Assembly: GCA_030549335.1 (NCBI GenBank)
Contig: CM060195.1
Coordinates: forward strand, 10,817,501-10,881,500
Length of the DNA: 64,000 bases
Direction: 5' to 3'
DNA from: Pontederia crassipes
Taxonomy: Eukaryota; Streptophyta; Magnoliopsida; Commelinales; Pontederiaceae
The position numbers were made by a program, and so were the translations under genes. Positions 45,305 through 56,440 of the stretch are shown piece by piece (within the stretch, counting starts at the first letter, position 1; the number at the start of each line of letters is the position of its first letter). Below the pieces are notes generated by a model. That model saw nothing but the letters and a program-made list of their open reading frames with translations, ran no database searches and was not told the origin of the DNA.

Positions 45305-46502
45305 TGTTGGAGCAAAGTTTTATGCCCTATATAATTATATTTTATTATACAAACTTCAAAAGATTAGAGTTATATGCTGAAAAAGTTTAAATAGAAATGA
45401 GTTCTTTCGTACATTAAACTTTCGAAATAGTTGTCTATGTTCCCATGTGATTTACATTAAGATAAAAGTTGTAGAGAATTCTATTACCTTTTCATAGAAT
45501 GAAAAATCATCTCATTTGGATAACCATGCAGAAAATTATGCTGAAAATAGTGCAGGATGGTCAACTTGCCGGTCGAAGCGATGTAGGTCGGTCGAAGCTC
45601 ACCGGTCGACCGATCAGGCATACCAGTCAACCGGTCGATGCACAAATCACCCACACTGGTAGACAATCTAGTCGTTGCACCGATCGATCGATCAGCGCAG
45701 AGGTTGAATTCTAAAAAGGCGAGACTATACCAGTCGATGGTCCGACCGATAGACCGGGCGCTCTCACTAAGGAAATCGTGCAACGATCATATAGACCGAT
45801 CGACCGATCCATTAAAGTGGTCGACTGGTGCCCGATTGAGATGAACATTAACGATTAGTTTTGGCCAAATCAAAGAGCAATGATCATATTATTCAAAGAG
45901 GCCTATAAAAGAATACCAAGGGGTTCAAAATTCAACAAGCACTCAAGGGAAACATCAAGAATTAAAGGAAAATTATTTTCTTGAAGTTATTGTGAAATCT
46001 TCTCTTCTTTCTCTCACTTTTCTTGTGAGGTTGATATTGTACAAGAGAGAAATACTTTCTTAGAAAATTGAGTGTGGGCTCCTATGTAGAAGAGGTTTTA
46101 TCTTACCTCTCGGGCTAAGAAAAAGATAAGCTTCCTAGGAGGAGAGGTGTGCCTTACCTCTCGAAGCAGAGAAAAGGTTGCGTGGTATAAAGGGTTTCTT
46201 GCTTGCCCCATTTGGAATGAAGGAAGGGTGTTAAGTAGAATCTTCGGCGATCTCGAGGTTGAGAACTTGGAGGGGGGAAGTAGGTCATGTTGTGGCCAAA
46301 CCTCGTCAACAAACCATCGTGTTCTTTGTGTTTGCTTTCTCTCTCCCTCTACTTCCCTATTTTATTATGCATGTCATTTGATTGTTATTGCATTGATTTA
46401 AAGTTTAATGAATTGATTTTAAGCTTCTGCAATGATTTTCAAGAAATCGATATTCCTGGCTTTAACACCAATTCACCCCTCTTGGTGCTTTGGGATCCTA
46501 TA
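45305..46502 (+). mobile_element. Copia LTR, right end of the rearranged element
   Basis: TGTTGGAGCAAAG to GGATCCTATA, 1198 bp. It contains the CCGGTCGACCGG-type array (45565-45840) and a TATA-like CCTATAAAAGAATACC (45902-45917). It is followed by GAAGG, matching the GAAGT before 31057 at 4 of 5 bases. Confidence 0.85.
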
Positions 46503-46767
46503 GAAGGCTCTATGTCTTCTTGTCCTTTCCTTGAAACCTTAATCTTCTCCTTCATGTGAATCTTAAAATGTAGCCATCACGAAGAATATGGCTCTAGATC
46601 TCCCAACCTTAGAGTTTTCTTATAGAGAATAAAAGATAGAGGAGAAAGAGTTGATGGTTAGGTTTGTGAGGAGACTAATAGGGTTGTTAGACCTTTATAT
46701 AGAGTTACATTAGGGTTTTGGCCCAAAAGGTTCAAATATCCTTGGCCCAATATTTGGGGACGTTAGA

Positions 46768-47033
46768 AAATATCTTTACATTAAATAACAATAAAGAGTT
46801 ATAATGATGCAATCTTCAGTTGTACTTTTACATCATTACGAGCATTGTTGGATGTTGCACACGTCTTCATTCATACTGAGCTATATCAATCATCTATGGG
46901 ATTCAAATACAAAGAAATAGAAATTTCATTAGCAACGACATTCAGAACATGAGATATAGACAAAAATGAAATTCATAATAAAAATGGTCATATTTATTTT
47001 CTTTCTTCTTTGGCGCGTCGCACTATATAATTT
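46768..47033. other. Spacer between solo LTR copy B and the CACTA pair
   Basis: AT-rich, no gene. Homologous to 21762-22172 and to the inverted copy at 43180-43435. It contains GGCGCGTCGCACTATATAAT just before the CACTA end. Confidence 0.6.
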
Positions 47034-47556
47034 CACTACAAGAAATAGGCAAACATAGGGATGCATCTCTAAAGCAGCATTAAATAGACGATAAAGAGCC
47101 TAGCGACACATTAGCATCACACTCAACTCACAAGCATGGCGACACAAACATTCTGATGCCAATAGCGCCCTCATCGTGCCAACAACACGTCGACGCTATT
47201 AGCATGAGTAGTCCACTCTATAGAGATGCTATTGTGCCACTTTTTGTCGCTCACTTTAGAGTTGCAACTTGCGGTGCCAAACAAAGCGACGCCATGGTGG
47301 AGCCATGGTGATGCTAAATTGTTAGACGTGAAAGCCATTACCACGTCGCCTAGTATGTTACCATGTGTGACTTTTGTAACGTTAAGATGATGCCATTTTG
47401 GCACTAAGTCGACACCCACTGTGACACCAATATTATAGTTGTGCAACACTAATGAGACGGTGCGAATCTAATCTGTCTCTAATGTGACTCTAATATCAAC
47501 ACATTTTTCACCCTCCTACTCCAATTCTTCCCTTCACTCCCCATACAATTGATAAA

Positions 47557-47558
<2 letters not shown>

Positions 47559-47597
<39 letters not shown>
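47559..47597. repeat. (AT)n microsatellite
   Basis: Around 20 AT repeats in the subterminal region of the outer CACTA. Copy A has about nine at the same place. Confidence 0.9.
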
Positions 47598-47602
<5 letters not shown>

Positions 47603-47739
47603 GACACACATTCCAATATAATTTAAAATAATTACAATGCTTCAAAGTCAAACTAATAAGATCATATAAGAAAATTAATAATACAAAATAAGTAACATCG
47701 TATGGAGTTACAAAACTAATAATTACGTCCTACATTATT

Positions 47740-48324
47740 ATTGTCATCCACGCCATTCTTGACATTCGACGATGACATACTCGGTCCCTGAGCTCGTGGT
47801 GTAGTATGAAGCTGCAAAAAAGCCTAAAGAGATTGCAAGATTGGCGCCATCTACTCAGTAATTAATCCTATGATGTTGTCCAGTGCCACCTAGGAGCCAT
47901 TGATGAATTCGTAATAGACGAGCCACCAATGTAGCCTCTTGTCTTTTTAGAACCTGAGTAGTTGTTCCTAATCCCCTCAAGTATCCCACTTGTTGTGCTA
48001 GCCACCTCCTCCTAAACATTAGCGTCCTCTACAAAATAAAATAAGCTTAATAATCATATAAAGTATTATATAACATTAAAAATATTAATCATTTCCGAGA
48101 TACGTTACTTGCAAGTGGCTAAGTACTAGGATCATCCCTATACTTCTCTGCCATCTTTCCCTTATATGCATTGAAAAATATTTAAACAATACGATTTTAT
48201 TAAATAATCCAGTCTAATTTAAACAATCGAATAAGTAAATAATGAGATTTACCAAAACTCTATGGGCAGTGGACGTGACCATATCATTGATCTGCTCTTA
48301 TGTGTCGATTGCACGAAAATCCAT
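47740..48324 (-). pseudogene. PF03004-like gene of the outer CACTA, C-terminal part, copy B
   Basis: Counterpart of 22870-23440. The minus strand near 48240-48322 carries the HKSK..IND-type block just before the target CAT (48322-48324). The frame differs from copy A by small indels. The insertion of the inner element separates it from its upstream exons at 52858-54215. Confidence 0.65.
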
Positions 48325-48999
48325 CATTACAAGAAATCGGCCGATCTATGACGCACACATGTTGTTGCTAAGGCAACACTAAAGCATGGCTAAAAAAAAT
48401 AGCCACATATTAGCATTGACATGACATCACCAATGGAGACGCTAGCGTTTAGTAGCTATTAGTGTCGCAATGGCGCCGATGACAAAGGCGACATTACTAG
48501 CGCCACAGGTTGATGCTATTGCGGCCTTATCATGACGCGAAAAGGTAAGTTGGCACTGAATATGATGACGCTATTTTGATGCTAAGGTGATGCTAAAGTT
48601 GTGCTTAATGTGACGCTACTTAGATGCTAAGGTGACACTAATGTGATGTCGTGTTTTGTCTCAGTTGCGACGCTAAAGGGACGCTAACGTGACGCTAGTT
48701 GCGATATATTTGAAATAGCGTGAAATCACCTTGTGTCGCTAATGCGACGCTAAATCCTAATAATTTTGATCCATTCGAGCCATTTTATTTTCTTCCCACA
48801 CCATACAAATTATACAATGCATATATAATGCATTCTTCACATTGATGATAATAATAATAAAGAAAAGTACTAATAACCATTACAAAAGAGCTAATACGAT
48901 AACAAAATTATATTACACATCATAATAAAATATATCAGAGATACATAATACAAAAGTTTCTATCCTAAATCTTTATCATCGTCGTTATCGTTCTGACAT

Positions 49000-51330
49000 T
49001 CGACGCCCATGTACTCGGTCCTTGACCTCATTGGGATTGAATTTGTGGCTGGAGCATGGTCCGGATCACCTAGAAAATAGGGGCCAAATGTTGAAGAATT
49101 CAGCTAGCTGCTCCGAGATGAGTCCCCTGATGCTATCCCACGTGAGCTTAGGTGTAGTGGATGAACTCAGAGTAAATGAGCCGCCTGCATATCCTCCACT
49201 TCTCTTAGGAACTTGAGCACCTGCTTAGGCCACACAAGTATCCTCCTCATGATGTCATGCCAGCCACTTTCTCCTAAACAGCAGCATCCTCTACAAAATA
49301 GACGATATATATATAACATTATAAATCATATAAATTATATAACATCAAAAAACATATAAACATACAAAGTGTTATAGCATTAGAAACATGAATCCTTTTC
49401 GAGATAAGTTGTTTGGGGACTGAGTACTAAAATCATTTCCGTACTTATTGACTATCTTCTAACTATACGCATCCTAAAAATTTAAATATTGCATATTTCA
49501 AATATCATTCATGCTAATGTGAACAACCAAGTGAACATGTGATGATACTTACTAGAACTCTACAAGTAGTGGGCATGACGAAGTCATTTGTCTTCTTACT
49601 CTTATGTGTGGCCTCGTAGACTATGCGAAAGTCTATAGTACCACTTATTTTTTCTCTTGCAATAAAGTTTCAAATTTTATAAAATAAGCATAATACAAAA
49701 GTTTGATTATTCCATTTTATATCGACATTACCATGTGTCTTCGATGCTCGTCAAATCGAATGGAGCTGTATGTGTGGATGTAGGCCTCGAACTTCGAATG
49801 TCTATTCACTTTTGCCTTTGTAAACTTTCTTTGTCATTCTTCAACCATCTTGTATAAACATCAAATACTTAGACTTTGTAAAATTATAAATTTAATAAAA
49901 ACAATACAAAAGTAAGCTTACCACTTCTTACATAACAACTTCCAAACTGGGCGCCTAATATGTCTCGGACATGTTTGTATGCCTTGCTCCAAACTGAGGT
50001 CAGTGAACATAAGGGCTTTGAGAAACTTATATAGCCAATTTCTGAGGTGTGTTTCGCAACCATCTCCTCAAAAGCTCTCCAGATTGTCCCTAAATTTAGA
50101 TCTGGATGAAACTGATTTGCTTCCTAAAAATACTATAGATGTAAGTAATTTAAAAATAATATAAAATAAAATATCTAATGCAGAAAAAGAGTATATAGTA
50201 AACGTCAGAAATATGCCATCCCTCACTTGAATTGGGTCATCTTTCCATGATCAAGCCCCCTATGGCAAGTGGAAAAGGACAAGAGCACTGACATCCCGCA
50301 TGATAGAAGCAAGTATGAAAGTGGTCGTGCAGTCTATGAAAAGAATTAAATTTGTGTTTATAAGAAAATGTATAAAGAAATTTATAGCACTTATTTAACT
50401 TACGTCCGAGCAACGTATTGACAATGGCCACCCCATTATCGTGGAATCCCTCTTCTTCTGTCGAAGAGAAATTGTCATCTGCTGGAGTAGCTGAGAGGGT
50501 TTGACATGATCGATAGGCCCTGGTATAGAACAAATCATTAGTGTAATACAAAATTAAACTAATGATAGTTCATATATCAATAGTAAATTTCACACCCCGT
50601 TCGATATCTAACATTATCTGATCCATGCTAGTCCACTCGTTAGAATGTGTAGATCCAACTACGTGCCCCATCGACAGCGTCGCAACTGACAACATTAAAA
50701 TAAGAAATGATTAATATAATTACATGACAATTATAAATAAAATACTACTAAATATATCCCCTAGCATAATATGTCAGTCCTCATCGCATGATTATGTGGA
50801 ATGGATGTTGGAATGTGGAGAATCGTCCATCGGTCTCAGTAAAGGCGTAGCAATTGTCACCATAAAAAATAGTTAAAACATTTGCATGTACTTAAATTTA
50901 TTAAATAGACAAAAATAACCTATGGTGACATGTCGATCGGGATCATGTGATCGAGATGATCCACCAATGGACTGCCTACTATGCGATGGTCCGGCTATGT
51001 GTCCTGTCGGGATGGAGCAATTGTCATCATTAAAAAAATAATTAAAATATTTGCATGTATTTAAATTTATTAAAAACATAACAAATAACTTGTGGTGATA
51101 TGTCGATCGTCATCATGCAATCGAGACGATCCACCGAACCACCTATTCCGTGATTATCTAGCTATGTGCCCCGTCGGCGGTGGAGCAACTGTCACCAATT
51201 AGTCAAATATAAATAAGCTAGACAATAAATATATCACCTGGTGGTCGACTCGCATCACTCATAGGGAGTGAGAGCCTAGAAGAGCAGGATGCACCTGAAG
51301 CTCGATCTCGTGTAACCATGCTTGAAAAAA
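49000..51330 (-). pseudogene. PF03004-type gene of the inner CACTA, copy B
   Basis: Counterpart of 24100-26440. The minus strand starts MVTRGRSS near 51318, has repeated His/Ser/Arg-rich exons (50780-51240, with residues such as GPSHSRQSIGGSSRSHDPDR), an exon at 50240-50520 (VSALVLFHLP... type), and the core block near 49850-49550 (RKSLQRQK; RHSKFEAYIHT; EKISGTIDFRIVYEATHKS). The core exon is less well preserved than in copy A: small insertions near 49735 and frame changes are seen. It is probably inactive. Confidence 0.7.
50780..51240 (-). repeat. Tandemly repeated exon-intron units in the CACTA gene, copy B
   Basis: Units of about 173 bp with the GATCGAGATGATCCACC block at about 50946 and GCAATCGAGACGATCCACC at about 51117, each followed by GGTGGAGCAA or GATGGAGCAA and an AT-rich intron. 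Same as 25840-26400 in copy A. Confidence 0.7.
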
Positions 51331-51546
51331 ATTTAAATACTTAGTGACAAAATTATGATCAATGAATTATCATATTTTGGTCTCTTTTTTCAATATTCTC
51401 ATTTTATTTACCAAGAATGTTCATCCACATTCTTGTTAACTAAAATGAGAACATGACCAAAGAGATCAAAATTTTATAATAATTTATCACTATTTGACTT
51501 CAAGTTGAATCTCATCGAATATAGATTTGAGGCATAATGAAGAACA

Positions 51547-51690
51547 ATATAGTAAATTTGTTCATTTATTTTTGAAGTAATGATGTTCATCTAGTTGGAG
51601 GCATGCATAAGAAATAACATAGTTTTTTTGTTTTTCTATTTTTTAAGTCACGATGTTGATCTAGTTAGAAGCATAATTAAGAATAATACA
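51547..51690. repeat. Local tandem duplication at the edge of the shared segment
   Basis: A unit of about 70 bp (TTGTTCATTTATTTTTGAAG...GTTCATCTAGTTGGAGGCAT) is repeated as TTTTTAAGTCACGATGTTGATCTAGTTAGAAGCAT. Copy A homology ends within this unit (26712). Confidence 0.6.
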
Positions 51691-51849
51691 ATTTATACAC
51701 ACACACATATATATTATAAGTCTATATGTGAATATATATATGAATGTATATACGTGTATGTGTATGTATATGTGCCTGATTAAGTAGGAATAATCAAAGG
51801 AAGTCGACTAACTAAACTAGCGATGCAATATTGTGTCCGTACCTCGGCA

Positions 51850-52854
51850 CTAAGTCGTGGATAAAAGAAGTAGTGACTACTAGCATCGACACGACGTCGC
51901 AAGAGTGAGATGCTGATTTAACCTCAACGGACGGCAGCGCTAAGTCGATGTGGTTTGGCTCTAAATTAGCGATGACATCATTTGCATTGCTAATTTGATG
52001 CTAATGTGCATCTCATTAGCGACATGAACTTTTGGATGCTTTTGGAACGCGACGTCGATGCCATTGCGTCTCTACCGTGGCGCTAAATCATGTCACTTAG
52101 TTCAACCCTAGGGTACAATTCCATGATTAAGAATATAAAAATAATTTATCTATAATACATATATGTAACATATAGTATAGGAATACATATGTAAGTAATA
52201 CATATAATGTGGCTAATATATAATATACGAATATATACATATGTAACACATAATATATGTAAGATATACTATAGGAATACATATTTAGGTAAGTGTAGGA
52301 ATACATATGTAGGTAACATATATATTTAATTAGGAATATTTAATCTATTTATTCATTAAACTATAGTATAGGTAACATATATAGTTATACAATTTAACAT
52401 TACCTACTTAGCATCGTAGAATGTCGATGCCAAAAGAGCGCAAGGCATCCACTTAGAGTCCACTTAGCGTCGCAAAGTCTGTGATGCTAATTAGCGTCGT
52501 AGGAAGTCGACGCCAACACAGCACAAGAGGTCAGCGCCCATATTGACTCCATCTTTAGCGTCGCATATGCGGTGATGCTAGATTAGCATTGCACCATGTC
52601 GACGCCAATGCAATGCTACAATCTATCATGCATTTTTTTGATCTCGTGCGTGATAATAGCGGCAAATGTGTGTCTCCATGGTGCCACATTTAGCGTCAAC
52701 TCATTGTAACGCCAATGCGACGCTAAATTGAAGCTATGGAAGGCAATTAGCCTCGCTTTCTGGTGACACAATAGCGTCTCTATTGGCATCGACGTAGCGT
52801 CTTCATATTTTGCGACACTAATTGTTGTCGCTATTCGACAGTTCCCTTGTAGTG
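51850..52854 (-). repeat. Subterminal repeat array of the inner CACTA
   Basis: About 1 kb with dozens of GCGTCG/CGACGC/GATGCTA variants in both orientations, ending in the terminus at 52836-52854. An AT-rich TACATATGTA-type stretch (about 52140-52400) sits in the middle. This end is missing from copy A. Confidence 0.85.
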
Positions 52855-52857
52855 CAT

Positions 52858-54215
52858 AGTACCACCTTCTTTCTCTTCATACAATAAAATTTTAAAATTT
52901 TCAAAAATTAAACATAAAACTGTTACCATACGCCAATGATGCTCGTCAAATCAGAACTACCCTCCTTTATGGATATGCGCTTTTGGGTTGGAAAGTTTGT
53001 TAACTTTAGCTTTTCTGATTTTCTTTACCAATTTCATTCATTTTGCAACAGTACCAAATATTTAAACTTAATAAAATGATAAGTTAAGTAAAAACAATTC
53101 AAATATAAACTTACTTACCATTTTGTACATAGTGACTCCCAAACTGGACATCTAATATGTTTCGGGAGCGTTCCATAGCCATCTCCTCAAAAGCTCTCCT
53201 TATCATCCCTAACTTAAGATCGAGATAAAACTGATTTGAATCTTAAAAAAAATATGAAAGCTAGTAATTTATAAATAATATGAAATAAATTATATTACAT
53301 AAAATCATACCATAAATGTGCAAAAGATGACATCCTCTTCAGTTGTAACATCCTTCCACAATCCTGCCTCTTTTGGTAAGTGATTGAAGACAAGAGTACC
53401 AATATCCCAAGTGAGATAGAAACGAGCCTTGCAATTTAAAAAAAAAATAATTATTTTTCAAATCATAAGGTGAACTATAGCAAAATTTGTAAAACTTATT
53501 TAACTTACGACCGAAATTCCTCTCCTTCAGACAAATAGGAATCGTCATCCTCGGCATCGGGTCCGGAATGATCGAAGAATGCTGTTGAAAAATAAATCGT
53601 TAGTGTAACACAATAAATGATATATGCAGTAAAGTTCTCACCTCGCGTAGTAGCTATCGGTGCTTGATTAGTGGCAAATCGATTATTACCATGTGATGGT
53701 GCCATCTCACCAATCGAGTGGATGTCAAAATGTGACGATCCACCTACTTGACCAATCGACAACATATCACCTATCATCATTAAAATAAGAAATTATTAAT
53801 GCAATTACATGCAATATATAAATTAAATAACAATAAATATATCACATGGCGTAATATGATGCGATGATCGGATGCTAGAATGTGGTGACACCTCTAGATG
53901 TCTCGGCGACAACATAGTAACCATCACCAAAAATATAAAAATAAAATTTGAGTTGCATGTACAAGGTAAATTAAATACACAAGAATTAAGTTGAGGTAAT
54001 ATGGGGCATATGTCGATTGTTGTCATGTGATCATGATGACTCTTCAATTAATCGTCTGCTATGTGACGATCCTACTACATGTCTCATCGACGGTGCAACA
54101 TCTATCACCATTAAAAATACATAATAAATATATCAACATAAATTAGTGATTATATTGATATGCAAAATAAATATATCATTTGGTGGTCAAGACGTGTAAC
54201 CATACCTAAAAAACC
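52858..54215 (-). pseudogene. PF03004-like gene of the outer CACTA, N-terminal and middle exons
   Basis: Minus-strand homology to 3010-4400 includes the core WQxKSEKAKVNKLSNPKAHI-type block near 53030-52950, the exon near 53330-53160 (FDHDKESF-type), and FDIHSIGEMAPSHGNNRFAT (about 53735-53675). Short exons continue to about 54215. The 3' exons are on the far side of the inner element. Frame changes suggest decay. Confidence 0.65.
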
Positions 54216-54294
54216 TATGAAGCTTGTGTCATAATTATATTTAATTTATAAAATTTAAACATATTATGGTTAGATTGTTAAAAGAACTACGACG

Positions 54295-54455
54295 TTCAAT
54301 CGCTTATCTCTTATTCTGGTTTATTTTCATCATCATCACTATAATCTTCATTCGAGTCATCATCAATACAATTGTCAACATTCGCTTCCAAATTATCATT
54401 TGACATAAAATCTTCCTTTGGCTTAGTGTCAGCCGCTAATTGAATAGGACATCAT
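54295..54455 (-). pseudogene. Acidic tail of the TNP2 transposase, outer CACTA
   Basis: The minus strand reads PIQLAADTKPKEDFMSNDNL followed by NVDNCIDDDSNEDYSDDDEN and a stop near 54312. It matches the tail at 2755-2915. It comes just upstream of the PF03004-like gene, as in the 1-5693 element. The rest of TNP2 is not found beyond 54455. Confidence 0.78.
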
Positions 54456-56200
54456 TCAGCATGCGATTGAAGATCCAAAAAAAAGTTCCATATCATATCC
54501 TTTGTAATGATTAGTAGTCCCAATTAATTAAAGATCATATTAGCCCCTAACTTTATTCTACTACTTATTTATTCCATTCTGAGCATGTTGGCCTATTAAG
54601 AATGTGTTACATTAAAGCAAAAAGGAATCTTAAAAAGATATTCTATCAGTATGATTCGAGGAAAACAGGAGGCTTGTAGCATAGGATTTGAATCATTATT
54701 AAACCAATATCTACCTGATGTGGCAAATTTTGAATTTTTCTCTCCTATAAACCATGGATATTTTTGGACATCAATTCTCCCACAATGATGTCCAATTTCT
54801 CTCTTTTGTAACTTATTGTAAGGTTTTCTACGTTATCAACTATATTTTTGCTGTTATGATTTGGTCAATTTTTTCTCTTTATTTTAAGTATTGTTCAGTA
54901 AATAATAGATGTGAATTTGAGCCCTCTGTTCTTCGTATTTTGGTTTAGGTATGACACTCGAATAATAAAAAAATTAATGATGCTTTCTTATTCTTCCCCT
55001 GAATCTAGATTATACATGTTAATCCTTGGTGTAGAATTGCATTTTAATGTTTTGTTGGCAATCATAGGGTACAGGAGCATGGTGGGGAAACAATCAATCC
55101 TATTAATTGTGATTGGAATTTGGGAACAAAAATTAGCTTATATGCCTGCGGATGAAGTTGCTAAATAGTGTGAAGTTACAAATTAAGATGAGTGATATAA
55201 AATTGATGCATGGAAAAAATGGATTCTATTTCTTTGGAATGATAAGTACGAATATTGTAAAATAGGATAATGTGGATGAAGAATACAATCTAATCAATAT
55301 TACATATAATTATATATAGTGAGGCTGAAGATTAATTAATTAATGTGAATATGGTGATGACAATGATGAAGAATGTCTTAGGCATACCTCTTGTATACGA
55401 TTTAAAGACTGAATATTATCTAGTGTGTCCAAGGATGGAGAGAAACCACCATGTAAACAAAAAATCTAAAACAGAGAACACAATGAGCACATAAGGAAAT
55501 TGTCGTAGATACATTAGTGTGGAGAAAGATGGATTATTAAGACCGTGACTTCAGATCTAATTCTCCCTAAGATTTGTAAGAGGTAGATAATCAACCAAGT
55601 CAGTGAAATAATTCCACACATTTACATTCCCATACTTTCTCAAACATTCATTCACACATCATGTAGGCATTTTAGTTACAATGAACAAAAATATTAAAGT
55701 TCTCGAGATCACAATAAATAAAATATTCAAGTAATGATAACTCTTCATTATCAATTAATTAGTTCAAACAATTAGATGAGCATATGCTTTAAGAAAGTTA
55801 ACAAAAATTACTTAAATGATGTTTGTGAACAATATGGGTACTTTGACAGGACAATCCAATGCTTATCTCTTAAATAAATTAGATGAAGCATAAGCACTTG
55901 GAAAGATGCAAAGAATTTTTTCCCACAAAAACCACAAATACTTGGGGGACAACTTTCTTTCAGTTTTCTCATGTTTATTCCAAAAAGAACACAAAAGTTT
56001 CTTTGTTTTCTAGCTATGATAATTGAAGCCAAAGTGCACGTTGCATAACATAATATAATAATAGTTCAGATGAAGTAAACCATGAAAATGAAGTGAGACC
56101 ACGAAGAATTGAAGTCACACTCCATATGGAAAATAAAAGTGGAAACAAAATTGATGGTTGGAAAATAAAAGCATAATGAAAACATCAAGTAGTGACTAAC
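54456..56200. other. Unassigned AT-rich DNA
   Basis: No domain is recognised on either strand. A plus-strand open frame of 85 codons at 54911-55168 (ending IGIWEQKLAYMPADEVAK) has unremarkable codon use and no family match that I can name. An open frame at 55808-56032 (minus, with a C-x2-C near its middle) is also unassigned. Confidence 0.4.
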
Positions 56201-56440
56201 AGATGGGTGATGGTGGCATCGAGGTCGGCGAACGACGTCAGTGGAAGGGGTCGGCAGATAGGGTGAACGTGTCGGTGACGAGGTTTTTTATCCAAAAAGG
56301 CAGCAGTCCTAATGCATTCGCCCCAAGAAATCTTCGGAACTCCCTTGGCCTGTAGCATCGCCCGGCCTTGCAAGACTCCACCAGGTGTCGGTTCTTTCTT
56401 TCGGACACCCCAACGGAGTAGCACACGACAGCTCACGTTT
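56200..56440 (-). mobile_element. Ty1/copia integrase fragment (fossil)
   Basis: The minus strand contains GVSERKNRHLVE and blocks equivalent to WGECIRTAAFL, matching the end of the copia integrase core (GVAERKNRHLLE...FWGEAVxTAAYLINR). It is a short, broken remnant whose element ends were not found. Confidence 0.72.

Larger units (their letters stand above)
31057..46502 (+). mobile_element. Rearranged Ty1/copia (SIRE-like) element, fossil, hosting nested insertions
   Basis: The outer ends are an LTR start TGTTGGAGCGAAG at 31057 and an LTR end GGATCCTATA at 46502. The flanking pentamers GAAGT (31052-31056) and GAAGG (46503-46507) agree at 4 of 5 bases, a target duplication inside the older gypsy LTR. 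Between them are LTR pieces in both orientations (31057-32021 plus, 42741-43121 minus, 43705-44025 minus, 45305-46502 plus), gag segments on both strands, an inverted copy of the right flank (43134-43704) and a complete younger copia element (32802-42317). It is broken, with several rearrangements. It is younger than the segmental duplication, because copy A lacks it. Confidence 0.8.
28382..46767 (-). mobile_element. Solo LTR, Ty3/gypsy type, copy B (split by nested copia insertions)
   Basis: The LTR sequence lies at 28382-31056 and 46503-46767, about 2.9 kb in total, on the minus strand. It is flanked by AAATA at 28377-28381 and 46768-46772, the same target duplication as copy A. The terminus at 28382 (TGTAACGACCCGAAATTC on plus) is better preserved than in copy A. 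The gap is filled by the copia element at 31057-46502. The LTR carries the same tandem zones as copy A. As in copy A there is no attached internal region. Confidence 0.87.
48325..52854 (-). mobile_element. Inner CACTA element, complete by its ends, copy B
   Basis: It runs from CATTACAAGAAATCGGCC at 48325 to CAGTTCCCTTGTAGTG at 52854, 4.53 kb, with inverted termini (CACTACAAG). The 3-bp target duplication CAT is at 48322-48324 and 52855-52857. Removing it rejoins the interrupted outer transposase gene. It holds one PF03004-type gene (49000-51330) and dense GCGTC-type repeats at both ends (48340-48760 and 51850-52854). No TNP2 sequence was found, so it is probably a non-autonomous derivative. 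Confidence 0.92.
47034..54455 (-). mobile_element. Outer CACTA element, copy B
   Basis: The terminus CACTACAAGAAATAGGC is at 47034. Subterminal repeats run to about 47500. The C-terminal part of a PF03004-like gene (about 47740-48324) is interrupted at 48325 by an inner CACTA element and resumes at 52858. The rest of that gene follows (52858-54215) and then the acidic tail of a TNP2 gene (54300-54455). Homology stops at about 54455 before the TNP2 core, and the other terminus was not found, so the element is cut. Some GCGTC-like sequence at 57285-57415 could be its displaced end. Confidence 0.85.
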
